Assembly (NCBI GenBank): GCA_041655035.1
Contig: JBAZCN010000118.1
Span: 1 to 11,079, forward strand
Length of the DNA: 11,079 nucleotides
Origin: NAT127 sp041655035
Lineage (GTDB): Bacteria; Pseudomonadota; Gammaproteobacteria; Pseudomonadales; Porticoccaceae
Direction of reading: 5' to 3'
Position 1 is the stretch's first letter. Each line of letters starts with the position of its first letter. This document shows positions 1 to 5,829 of this stretch, piece by piece. Both the position numbers and the translations under genes were made by a program. Below the pieces are notes generated by a model. That model saw only the letters and a list, made by a program, of their open reading frames with translations, ran no database searches and was not told the DNA's origin.

Positions 1-65
1 CCCACAACGCAGCATTCCCTGCTAGCGGCACGAAACAGAGCTAACCTATTGCCCCGTATATGCTT

Positions 66-98
66 TCAAGCCCCGCGTGATTTGCACGAAGGGCTTGA
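66..98. other. Inverted repeat at left edge of window
   Basis: An 8-bp perfect inverted repeat (TCAAGCCC at 66-73, GGGCTTGA at 91-98) encloses a second 4-bp stem (CGTG 76-79, CACG 85-88). On the plus strand it is followed nine bases later by a run of six T (108-113), so it could end a plus-strand transcript coming from outside the window. The distance to the T run is too long for a standard intrinsic terminator, and on the minus strand there is no T run. The function is uncertain. I see no gene in 1-127. Confidence 0.3.
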
Positions 99-127
99 CA
101 TCGGACATTTTTTGTGATTGGAGGAGC

Positions 128-520
128 TTACTCCTGATCTATCGCTCTCTTGGCGTCGTCGGCACTATCCCTGACGGCATCGGCGGCGTCGTCAGCAGCA
201 TCCTTCGCGGCATCGGCTGCATCTTCAGCGGCGTCCCGGGTGGCGTCGGCGGCATCTCGGGTGGTGTCTTTGGTTTTGTCCCAAGCATTGCTCGCCGCGT
301 CGGAGACATCGTCCCAAGTGTCGGCGGCGGCGTCGGCCGCATCGTTGGCGGCGTCTTTGGTGGCCTCGGCGGCATGGTCGGCTGCCTCGGCGGCGGAACG
401 CTGAGCGTCTTTCAGGGCGTCAGCAGCTTTCTCGGATTCGCTCTTGTTATCGCACGCGGCGAGCACGAACGACAGCGCGGTAACGGAAACGAGCGTGGCT
501 ACAGTTTTCAGGTTAATCAT
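128..520 (-). CDS. Small Ala/Asp-rich lipoprotein, LEA-like helical repeats
   Basis: This 130-residue protein has a lipoprotein signal peptide: Lys5, a hydrophobic stretch at about residues 7-22, then a lipobox LAAC with the lipidated cysteine at residue 23. The mature part (24-130) is almost entirely Ala, Asp, Lys, Glu and Arg in short near-repeats such as DAADAAKDAADDAADA, with no Cys, no Pro and almost no large hydrophobics. This predicts a long charged amphipathic or partly disordered helix, like LEA proteins or alanine-rich envelope lipoproteins. The residues after the cysteine are Asp24-Asn25; in E. coli an Asp at +2 followed by Asn retains a lipoprotein in the inner membrane. A GGAG ribosome site sits 8 bases before the ATG and a promoter lies upstream. 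The GC-rich repeats also open a long plus-strand frame, but only the minus frame has a signal peptide, ribosome site and promoter. I do not recognise a named family; a role in envelope or desiccation/osmotic stress is only a guess. Confidence 0.82.
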   Translation of the reverse strand: MINLKTVATLVSVTALSFVLAACDNKSESEKAADALKDAQRSAAEAADHAAEATKDAANDAADAAADTWDDVSDAASNAWDKTKDTTRDAADATRDAAEDAADAAKDAADDAADAVRDSADDAKRAIDQE

Positions 521-553
521 GGAAATCGCTCCGGGTTATTTTCGAGGGACTTT

Positions 554-584
554 ATTATAGATACAGGTTAAGCAAATGGGTCAA
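554..584 (-). promoter_or_regulatory. Sigma70-type promoter for the lipoprotein gene
   Basis: Reading the minus strand, a TTGACC -35 box (579-584) and a perfect TATAAT -10 box (554-559) are separated by 19 bases. The spacer is longer than the optimum of 17, but both hexamers are strong. Transcription would start near 547 and leave a leader of about 27 bases with the GGAG site before the ATG at 520. Confidence 0.6.
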
Positions 585-628
585 TAGCTTAGCGCAATAA
601 ATTTGGATATTCCTTACTATTTGCGGAT

Positions 629-656
629 TTGTTCCCGAATAGGGGTTTGCTAGACT
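629..656 (+). promoter_or_regulatory. Probable extended -10 promoter for the isomerase-like gene
   Basis: A TGC-TAGACT extended -10 element (648-656) lies 16 bases after a weak -35 (TTGTTC, 629-634). The predicted start near 662-664 would leave about 20 bases before the GTG start at 683. It is divergent from the lipoprotein promoter and the two are less than 50 bp apart, so they may share regulation. The prediction is by eye. Confidence 0.4.
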
Positions 657-682
657 TGGAATTTGCTGTCAGGAACGGAAAC

Positions 683-2038
683 GTGGATATTATCAAGCTC
701 TCCAATGAGTGCCCCTGGCCCTGGCTGCAACGCGCTTTTGTCGGCGGGGAGGCGGCGGCGATTGCCTTTGATCATGAGCAGTATTACCTGGAAGGGCGCC
801 CGGTGGTTCCCCTGCTGGTCGTGGCGGCGCCCGCTGACGGGCATGGTGGTTCTCCCCTGGTGGTGGTTACCGATCGATGCCGGGAGGTCTTTGACTGGCT
901 GTCCGCCAACCATCTCGCCGCCGATACCTTGGCCAACCTGGCCGCGGCGGTCGCTGCGCCGCTGATCCCGCTGCTCGAGCCCTGGCGGCTGCAGCCCGTG
1001 CATATCGCCAAACCCTGGGGGCAGGAGATCTGGTTCACTGGTATCGAAAAGCGCGGGCAGTCGCTTGTCGGCGATGGCCGTCACAGCGTGCCACTGCCCT
1101 GGTTGCTGGCGCTGGGTGCCGATCGGTTGCTGATGCCGGGACTCACGGAGCCCGCCCTGTTGAAGATCCTCGATCCGCTGCCGGAGGAAATCTTTGGCGA
1201 CCTGTACTTCGAGCTGCATGAAGAGAAGCGCGAGGTCTACGTCGTCACCCATGTGGATCGCCGGGCCTGGCCGGACGGTCGCGGCGGCATACGCTTCGGT
1301 TTCGACCAGGGTGTGCGCCGGCACTACCGCGATGATGGGGATTTCCGGCTGGCGTTCCACCAGACGGTGGCAAGCTATGAGCGGGTTCGTCGCGCGATCG
1401 ACCACCGCTGCGACCGGCAGCGCAGGGCGGAGGGAGTGGCGGACAACGAGCCGGTGGATGCCGCCACGTTGAAGCGCTGGTTGGCGACGGTGCCGGGCGA
1501 GTTGCTTGCCGAGGAGGCCGTGGCGCGAGAGGCGATGAATCGATTCACCCATATGCTGCCGCTCACCGTCGGGGATGTGGTGAAAGTACCCTGCCTGACC
1601 CCCCATGCCCTGCAACACGGGGTGCGCACCGTGGAATTCCAGACGCCGGTGTACGAGCGCAAGATCCTCTCCTTTGCCCAGAAGGTGCTGACCCAGGATC
1701 ACTGGGACACCGCCGCGGCTGTGGAATTGATGGATCTCGAGGCCGGCCGGCTGGAACCGTTGGCTGTCGTGTTCGAAGAGGAGAATGTCTGCCTGCAACA
1801 AGTGGTGAAGTTCCCCGATTTCGAGGTGCAGCGGCTGACCTTGGCCGCGGGCGCGCGCTGGACGCTTGGCGATCCCTCGCGCTACAAGCTGCTGATGGTG
1901 GTCGACGGTCGGCCGGCGATCGCCGGGGCGGGCTGCCGAGCCGAAGATGCCTTGCTGGTGCCGCTGGGCAGCCGCGATCTCGTCATCGAGGCGCGGGGCG
2001 GTATCGCCGCGGTCGTCCTGATCTGTCTGCCGAACTGA
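683..2038 (+). CDS. Class I mannose-6-phosphate isomerase-like cupin protein
   Basis: The product is 451 residues from the GTG at 683, which is preceded by AGGAA with a 7-base spacer. An upstream in-frame TTG at 629 has no ribosome site and falls inside the predicted promoter. Class I phosphomannose isomerases are zinc cupins that interconvert mannose 6-phosphate and fructose 6-phosphate in the cytoplasm. Family-like parts are a KPWGQEIWF motif (110-118), an ELH...E cluster (Glu177, His179, Glu184), and a cupin segment TPHALQHG followed by VEFQTPVYERK (306-324, His308). These would supply metal ligands equivalent to the family's Gln/His, Glu and His. Oddities are Glu where the family usually has Gln in the QVHP motif, the very short distance from that motif to the next Glu, about 100 N-terminal residues I cannot assign, and a helical, charged middle (about 215-300). 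No other sugar genes are nearby. It may be a true isomerase or a diverged cupin with another substrate, so I give no gene symbol. Confidence 0.65.
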   Translation: MDIIKLSNECPWPWLQRAFVGGEAAAIAFDHEQYYLEGRPVVPLLVVAAPADGHGGSPLVVVTDRCREVFDWLSANHLAADTLANLAAAVAAPLIPLLEPWRLQPVHIAKPWGQEIWFTGIEKRGQSLVGDGRHSVPLPWLLALGADRLLMPGLTEPALLKILDPLPEEIFGDLYFELHEEKREVYVVTHVDRRAWPDGRGGIRFGFDQGVRRHYRDDGDFRLAFHQTVASYERVRRAIDHRCDRQRRAEGVADNEPVDAATLKRWLATVPGELLAEEAVAREAMNRFTHMLPLTVGDVVKVPCLTPHALQHGVRTVEFQTPVYERKILSFAQKVLTQDHWDTAAAVELMDLEAGRLEPLAVVFEEENVCLQQVVKFPDFEVQRLTLAAGARWTLGDPSRYKLLMVVDGRPAIAGAGCRAEDALLVPLGSRDLVIEARGGIAAVVLICLPN

Positions 2039-2053
2039 GAGACTCTGTTTACA

Positions 2054-2077
2054 GGCCCTGTTCCATGGGCCCTGTTC
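2054..2077 (+). repeat. Direct/inverted repeat after the isomerase-like gene
   Basis: The 10-mer GGCCCTGTTC occurs twice (2054-2063 and 2068-2077), and GGCCC (2054-2058) can pair with GGGCC (2067-2071) around an 8-base loop. The stem is short and only a weak U-rich stretch follows, so it is at best a poor terminator for the upstream gene. It lies just before the tRNA promoter. Confidence 0.3.
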
Positions 2078-2083
2078 TTGCAG

Positions 2084-2112
2084 TTGCCGATGGGGGCCCC
2101 CTATGGCAAAAT
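2084..2112 (+). promoter_or_regulatory. Promoter of tRNA-Leu (possibly also tig)
   Basis: TTGCCG (2084-2089) and CAAAAT (2107-2112) are spaced by 17 bases. They are followed by a strongly GC-rich discriminator (CGCCCCCC), typical of stable-RNA promoters under stringent control. The tRNA begins 44 bases downstream of the -10. Predicted by eye. Confidence 0.5.
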
Positions 2113-2155
2113 CGCCCCCCTTTCCGGGCACAGGTTGTGGCCGGTAACCCTTGTC

Positions 2156-2240
2156 GCGAGAGTGGCGGAACTGGTAGACGCGCTGGATTTAGGTTCCAGT
2201 GGGGCAACCTGTGGGAGTTCGAGTCTCCCCTCTCGCACCA
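2156..2240 (+). tRNA. tRNA-Leu (anticodon UAG), CCA encoded
   Basis: The 85-base gene folds as a class II tRNA. The acceptor arms GCGAGAG and CTCTCGC pair fully and are followed by A and the encoded CCA. The anticodon stem CTGGA/TCCAG (2183-2187, 2195-2199) encloses the loop TTTAGGT with anticodon TAG at 2190-2192. The long variable arm (GGGGCAACCT region) and a T arm with GTTCGAGTC are present. The sequence closely resembles E. coli tRNA-Leu(UAG), which reads CUN codons. No terminator is seen between it and tig, 41 bases downstream, so the two may be cotranscribed and cut apart. Confidence 0.97.
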
Positions 2241-2281
2241 CATTCAATGATTTCCATAAAGCTTACAGGTGAGGAAAATCC

Positions 2282-3619
2282 ATGCAGGTTTCCATAGAGA
2301 CAACATCCGGCCTTGAGCGGCGGATGACCATCGGCGTTCCGGCGGAGCAGGTGGAGAACGAAGTTACCGCGCGCTTGCAAAAGGCCGCCAGCACTCTGCG
2401 CCTCAATGGTTTTCGTGCCGGTAAGGTTCCGTTCAAGGTAGTGCGCCAGCGCTTCGGTGCCGGTGTTCGCCAGGAAGTCATCGGCGAAGTGATGAATCAA
2501 AGCTTTCAGGATGCCATTGCCCAGGAAAAAGTCCGCCCCGCCGGGCAGCCGAATATCGAATCGCTTGACGACAAGCCTGGCCAGGATCTCCAGTTCGTCG
2601 CCAGCTTCGAAGTGTATCCCGAAGTGGAGCTTCAGGACTTTTCCAGCCTGGCGGTCACCAAGCCCGTCGCCGAAGTCACTGATGACGACGTGACCAGGAT
2701 GGTGGATGTCCTGCGCTCTCAGAACGCCTCCTGGGTCGACGTCGAGCGCGCCGCGCAACAGGGCGACCAGGTGACGCTCGACTACACCGGGCGCCAGGAC
2801 GGCGCGGAATTCGACGGTGGCAAGGCCAGCGGCAGCACCCTGGTGCTCGGTTCCGGGCAGATGATCCCCGGATTCGAGGACGGTATCGTCGGCATGAAGG
2901 CCGGTGACACCAAGACCGTGGCGCTGACTTTCCCCGAGGACTACCACGCCGAGGCGCTCAAGGGCGCCGCGGTCGAATTTGACATCACTGTCCACGAAGT
3001 CAAGGACAAGCAACTGCCCGAGCTCGACGACGCGTTCTTCGCCAAGTTCGGTATCCAGGAAGGTGGCGAGGAAAAATTCCTTGCCGAGGTGCGCGGCAAT
3101 ATGGAGCGCGAACTGCGCAACGCCATCAAGAACAAGGTCAAGACCCGGTTGATGAACCAGCTGCTCGACAAACACAGCATCGAGTTGCCGCGGGCATTGG
3201 TCAAGGAAGAAGTCGGCGCGCTGCGCCGCCAAATGCTGGCCCAGTTCGGCGGCGGCCAGAATTTCGACGAGTCGCTGCTGCCTGACGACCTGTTTGCCGC
3301 CGATGCCGAGCGCCGTGTCGCCCTGGGCCTGCTGGTCGCCCGCATCATCGAAGAGGCCGGCATCAAGGCCGATCCACAGCGGGTCAAGGAGCAGGTCGAC
3401 GAGATCGCTGCAACCTACGAAGAGCCGGAGGAAGTGGTGCGCTACTACTACAGCAACCAGCAGTTGCTGATCGGCGTTCAGACCGCGGTGCTGGAAGACC
3501 AGGTGGTAGAACATGTCCTGCAGTCCGCCACGCTCGACGAACAGCCCTGCAGCTACGAAGAGGCTGTACAGCCCGACAAGCCCGCCACCCAGGACGACGA
3601 CGCGGAGTCCGCCGGCTAA
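2282..3619 (+). CDS. tig: Trigger factor, ribosome-associated chaperone and prolyl isomerase
   Basis: Trigger factor binds near the ribosomal exit tunnel through protein L23 and shelters nascent chains; it also isomerises peptidyl-prolyl bonds. The 445 residues are close to the 432 of E. coli. The ribosome-binding signature GFRAGKVP is at 43-50, exactly where E. coli has it. An FKBP-type PPIase domain spans about 161-245 (GDQVTLDYTG start, MIPGFEDGIVGMKAGD in the middle). The helical C-terminal arms and substrate-cradle region run from about 246 to 430, ending in an acidic tail rich in Asp and Glu. The ATG at 2282 follows a GAGGA ribosome site. It lies 41 bases after tRNA-Leu and 111 bases before clpP, the usual order in gammaproteobacteria, where client handover to ClpXP is functionally linked. 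Nothing is broken or missing. Confidence 0.97.
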   Translation: MQVSIETTSGLERRMTIGVPAEQVENEVTARLQKAASTLRLNGFRAGKVPFKVVRQRFGAGVRQEVIGEVMNQSFQDAIAQEKVRPAGQPNIESLDDKPGQDLQFVASFEVYPEVELQDFSSLAVTKPVAEVTDDDVTRMVDVLRSQNASWVDVERAAQQGDQVTLDYTGRQDGAEFDGGKASGSTLVLGSGQMIPGFEDGIVGMKAGDTKTVALTFPEDYHAEALKGAAVEFDITVHEVKDKQLPELDDAFFAKFGIQEGGEEKFLAEVRGNMERELRNAIKNKVKTRLMNQLLDKHSIELPRALVKEEVGALRRQMLAQFGGGQNFDESLLPDDLFAADAERRVALGLLVARIIEEAGIKADPQRVKEQVDEIAATYEEPEEVVRYYYSNQQLLIGVQTAVLEDQVVEHVLQSATLDEQPCSYEEAVQPDKPATQDDDAESAG

Positions 3620-3636
3620 CTCCCGCCGGCATTCAC

Positions 3637-3662
3637 GGCGAGCGCCTTAAACGGCGCTTGCC
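3637..3662 (+). other. Stable hairpin between tig and clpP
   Basis: GGCGAGCGCC (3637-3646) pairs with GGCGCTTGCC (3653-3662) through ten pairs including one G-U, around the loop TTAAAC. It lies just after the tig stop. No U run follows, so termination would be weak or factor-dependent; it may instead protect the tig mRNA 3' end. Its 3' arm overlaps the -35 box of the clpP promoter. Confidence 0.55.
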
Positions 3663-3685
3663 AATACCTCTCCGCGGGATACAAT
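3658..3685 (+). promoter_or_regulatory. Sigma70-type promoter of clpP
   Basis: TTGCCA (3658-3663) and TACAAT (3680-3685) are separated by 16 bases; each differs from consensus at one position. The predicted start is near 3692, giving a leader of about 40 bases that includes the GGGAG ribosome site at 3717-3721. It probably drives clpP and clpX together. Confidence 0.65.
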
Positions 3686-3730
3686 GCAAAACAACCAGTA
3701 ACTCTTGTCCAGCTTCGGGAGAGCCAAGCA

Positions 3731-4345
3731 ATGATGTCAGCAATGGATGTACGCAGCGCCGGTGGTCTGGTGCCTGTCGTGATTGAACAGACGGCCCGGG
3801 GCGAGCGTGCCTTCGACATTTACTCCCGCTTGCTCAAGGAGCGGGTGATTTTCCTGGTCGGGCAGGTCGAAGACTACATGGCCAACCTGGTGGTGGCCCA
3901 GCTGCTGTTCCTGGAGTCTGAAAACCCCGACAAGGATATCCACCTGTACATCAATTCACCCGGCGGATCGGTGACCGCGGGCCTGTCGATCTACGACACC
4001 ATGCAGTTCATCAAGCCCGACGTCAGCACCATGTGCATCGGTCAGGCCGCCAGCATGGGCGCCTTCCTGCTGGCCGCCGGAACGGCGGGAAAACGCTACT
4101 GCCTGCCCAACTCCCGCTGCATGATCCATCAGCCGAGCGGTGGCGCCCAGGGCCAGGCATCGGATATCCATATCCATGCCCAGGAGATCCTCAAGATCCG
4201 CGAGCGTCTCAATCACCTGATGGCTCACCACACCGGCCAGCCCTACGACAAGATCGCGCTGGATACCGAGCGCGACAATTTTATGGACGCCGAGCAGTCC
4301 AAGGCGTACGGCCTGATAGACCAGGTTCTGGACAAAAGACCTTGA
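3731..4345 (+). CDS. clpP: ClpP, ATP-dependent Clp protease proteolytic subunit
   Basis: ClpP forms a double heptameric barrel of serine protease subunits in the cytoplasm and degrades proteins fed in by ClpX or other unfoldases. The 204 residues match the family length. The catalytic triad is visible: Ser108 in GQAASMGAFLL, His133 in MIHQPSGG, and Asp182 in DTERDNF, with the same spacing as E. coli Ser111/His136/Asp185 (precursor numbering). The INSPGG loop near residues 74-79 is the oxyanion/substrate region. The N-terminus (about 11 residues before LVPVVIEQ) is shorter than the E. coli propeptide region. The ATG at 3731 has GGGAG 9 bases upstream; ATGs at 3734 and 3743 are alternatives. 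It is followed 77 bases later by clpX. Confidence 0.97.
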   Translation: MMSAMDVRSAGGLVPVVIEQTARGERAFDIYSRLLKERVIFLVGQVEDYMANLVVAQLLFLESENPDKDIHLYINSPGGSVTAGLSIYDTMQFIKPDVSTMCIGQAASMGAFLLAAGTAGKRYCLPNSRCMIHQPSGGAQGQASDIHIHAQEILKIRERLNHLMAHHTGQPYDKIALDTERDNFMDAEQSKAYGLIDQVLDKRP

Positions 4346-4422
4346 AATACGCTAGTCTGCTCTCAGAGACAGCGATATAGTTTTTAAGATATTGTTTTGC
4401 ATAGAAATTTTAAGGGGTAGCC

Positions 4423-5703
4423 ATGGGCGACCAAGGCAAGTCAGCCGATAACGGCAAACTGCTCTACTGTTCCTTTTGCGGCAAAAGTCAGCACGAAGTG
4501 CGCAAGCTGATCGCCGGCCCGTCGGTATTCATCTGCGATGAGTGTGTCGATCTGTGCAACGACATCATCTCTGAGGAAATCCAGGACAATACCCCTGCCG
4601 GCAATCGCAGCAAACTGCCCACTCCAGAGGAAATCAACAATATCCTCGATGAGTACGTGATCGGCCAGCGCCGCGCCAAGCGCGTGCTGGCTGTTGCCGT
4701 CTACAACCACTACAAGCGCCTCCAGGGTGCGCCTGGGCGTTCGGATCTCGAGCTCGGCAAGAGCAATATCCTGCTGATAGGCCCTACAGGGAGTGGTAAA
4801 ACCTTGCTTGCGGAGACGCTGGCCAGACTGCTCGACGTGCCTTTCACCATCGCCGATGCCACCACCCTCACCGAGGCGGGTTATGTCGGCGAGGATGTCG
4901 AGAATATCATCCAGAAGCTGTTGCAGAAGTGCGATTACGACGTCGAGAAAGCCCAGCGGGGCATCGTCTATATCGATGAGATCGACAAGATCTCCCGCAA
5001 GTCGGACAATCCGTCCATCACCCGCGATGTGTCGGGGGAGGGTGTCCAGCAGGCGCTGCTCAAGCTTATCGAGGGCACCGTGGCGTCGGTGCCGCCCCAG
5101 GGGGGCCGCAAGCATCCGCAGCAGGAGTTCCTCCAGGTCGATACCCGCAATATCCTGTTCATCTGTGGCGGGGCTTTTGCAGGACTCGAAAAGGTCATCC
5201 AGGATCGCTCCGAAAAGGGCGGCATCGGCTTCAGCGCCGAGGTCAAGAGCAAGCAGGACAAGCCCAACATCGGCCAGCTGCTCGCCAGTATCGAACCCGA
5301 GGACTTGGTGCGTTACGGCCTGATCCCCGAGTTCGTCGGCCGCCTGCCGGTCATCGCCACCCTCGAGGAGCTCGATCGCGATGCCCTGGTCAATATCCTG
5401 GTGGAGCCGAAGAATTCGCTGATCAAGCAGTACATGGCCCTGTTCGAGATGGAGGGCGTCGAGCTCGACATCCGTCGCGATGCGCTCGAGGCGATCGCCG
5501 ACAAGGCCCTCGCCCGCAAGACCGGGGCCCGGGGATTGCGCTCGATCCTCGAGAGCGTGCTGCTCGACATCATGTTCGACATCCCCTCCCGCACCAACGT
5601 GGCCAAGGTGGTCATCGACAGTGCGGTCATTCGCGGCGAGTCGGAGCCCCTGGTGGTTTACGAGTGCGCCGACCCGCCGAAAACCGCCAGTCGGGATGAC
5701 TGA
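4423..5703 (+). CDS. clpX: ClpX, AAA+ unfoldase of the ClpXP protease
   Basis: ClpX recognises tagged substrates (for example ssrA-tagged), unfolds them with ATP and threads them into ClpP. The 426 residues carry an N-terminal zinc-binding domain (Cys16, Cys19, Cys38, Cys41), Walker A GPTGSGKT (120-127), pore-1 loop GYVG (Tyr154), Walker B DE (185-186), the RKH pore-entry loop (229-231), the ClpP-docking IGF loop (268-270), and sensor-2 GARGLR (Arg370). All are at or within one residue of E. coli positions, so it should be fully active with the adjacent ClpP. The AAGGGG ribosome site lies 5 bases before the ATG. The 77-base AT-rich gap after clpP has only a -10-like TATAGT (4376-4381) without a clear -35, so clpX is probably mostly read from the clpP promoter. 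Confidence 0.98.
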   Translation: MGDQGKSADNGKLLYCSFCGKSQHEVRKLIAGPSVFICDECVDLCNDIISEEIQDNTPAGNRSKLPTPEEINNILDEYVIGQRRAKRVLAVAVYNHYKRLQGAPGRSDLELGKSNILLIGPTGSGKTLLAETLARLLDVPFTIADATTLTEAGYVGEDVENIIQKLLQKCDYDVEKAQRGIVYIDEIDKISRKSDNPSITRDVSGEGVQQALLKLIEGTVASVPPQGGRKHPQQEFLQVDTRNILFICGGAFAGLEKVIQDRSEKGGIGFSAEVKSKQDKPNIGQLLASIEPEDLVRYGLIPEFVGRLPVIATLEELDRDALVNILVEPKNSLIKQYMALFEMEGVELDIRRDALEAIADKALARKTGARGLRSILESVLLDIMFDIPSRTNVAKVVIDSAVIRGESEPLVVYECADPPKTASRDD

Positions 5704-5711
5704 TTGAGGCT

Positions 5712-5745
5712 GCACCCTTCGGGGTGCGACCCTGTATTATTTCTT
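5712..5745 (+). terminator. Hairpin terminator after clpX
   Basis: GCACCC (5712-5717) pairs with GGGTGC (5722-5727) around a TTCG tetraloop closed by C-G, an exceptionally stable cap. A T-rich but interrupted stretch (TGTATTATTTCTTGT, 5733-5747) follows after a few bases. It likely ends most clpPX transcripts before the lon promoter, perhaps incompletely. Confidence 0.6.
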
Positions 5746-5756
5746 GTCTCGATTGC

Positions 5757-5784
5757 CTTGTTTTCTGTTAGTCTGGCCCCATAT
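5757..5784 (+). promoter_or_regulatory. Sigma32 (heat-shock) promoter of lon
   Basis: CTTGTTT (5757-5763) is followed after 13 bases by CCCCATAT (5777-5784). The -10 fits the sigma32 consensus CCCCATNT perfectly and the -35 matches CTTG of CTTGAAA; the spacing is in the usual range. lon is a known RpoH-regulated gene in E. coli. A weaker sigma70-like pair (TTGTTT 5758-5763, TATCGT 5782-5787, 18-base spacer) overlaps it and could give basal expression. The predicted start is near 5791, about 39 bases before the ATG. Confidence 0.7.
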
Positions 5785-5829
5785 CGTACTCACTGATCCG
5801 CTCCAGGGTCCCCAATAGTCGAGGTTGAT

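Noticed and set aside
120..137. Short hairpin AGGAG-CTTA-CTCCT overlapping the lipoprotein stop as a terminator
   Set aside because: The stem is only five pairs and there is no T run on either strand next to it.
128..520. GC-rich short repeats that could look like a CRISPR or tandem-repeat array
   Set aside because: The repetition follows codons for Ala and Asp and has no regular repeat-spacer unit; it is explained by the protein sequence.
77..571. Long plus-strand Gly/Val-rich frame opposite the lipoprotein gene
   Set aside because: It is the antisense shadow of a repetitive GC-rich gene. It has no good ribosome site or promoter, whereas the minus-strand frame has a signal peptide, lipobox, ribosome site and promoter.
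629..682. TTG start at 629 for the isomerase-like gene
   Set aside because: It has no ribosome site and lies inside the predicted promoter; the in-frame GTG at 683 has AGGAA 7 bases upstream.
650..2131. 493-residue minus-strand frame
   Set aside because: It mirrors the isomerase-like gene, has His/Gln-rich low-complexity composition typical of antisense frames, and runs past the gene without its own start signals.
4346..4422. Separate promoter for clpX in the clpP-clpX gap
   Set aside because: TATAGT (4376-4381) and TAGAAA (4402-4407) resemble -10 boxes but no acceptable -35 is correctly spaced, and CTTGAAA at 4341 lacks a sigma32 -10.
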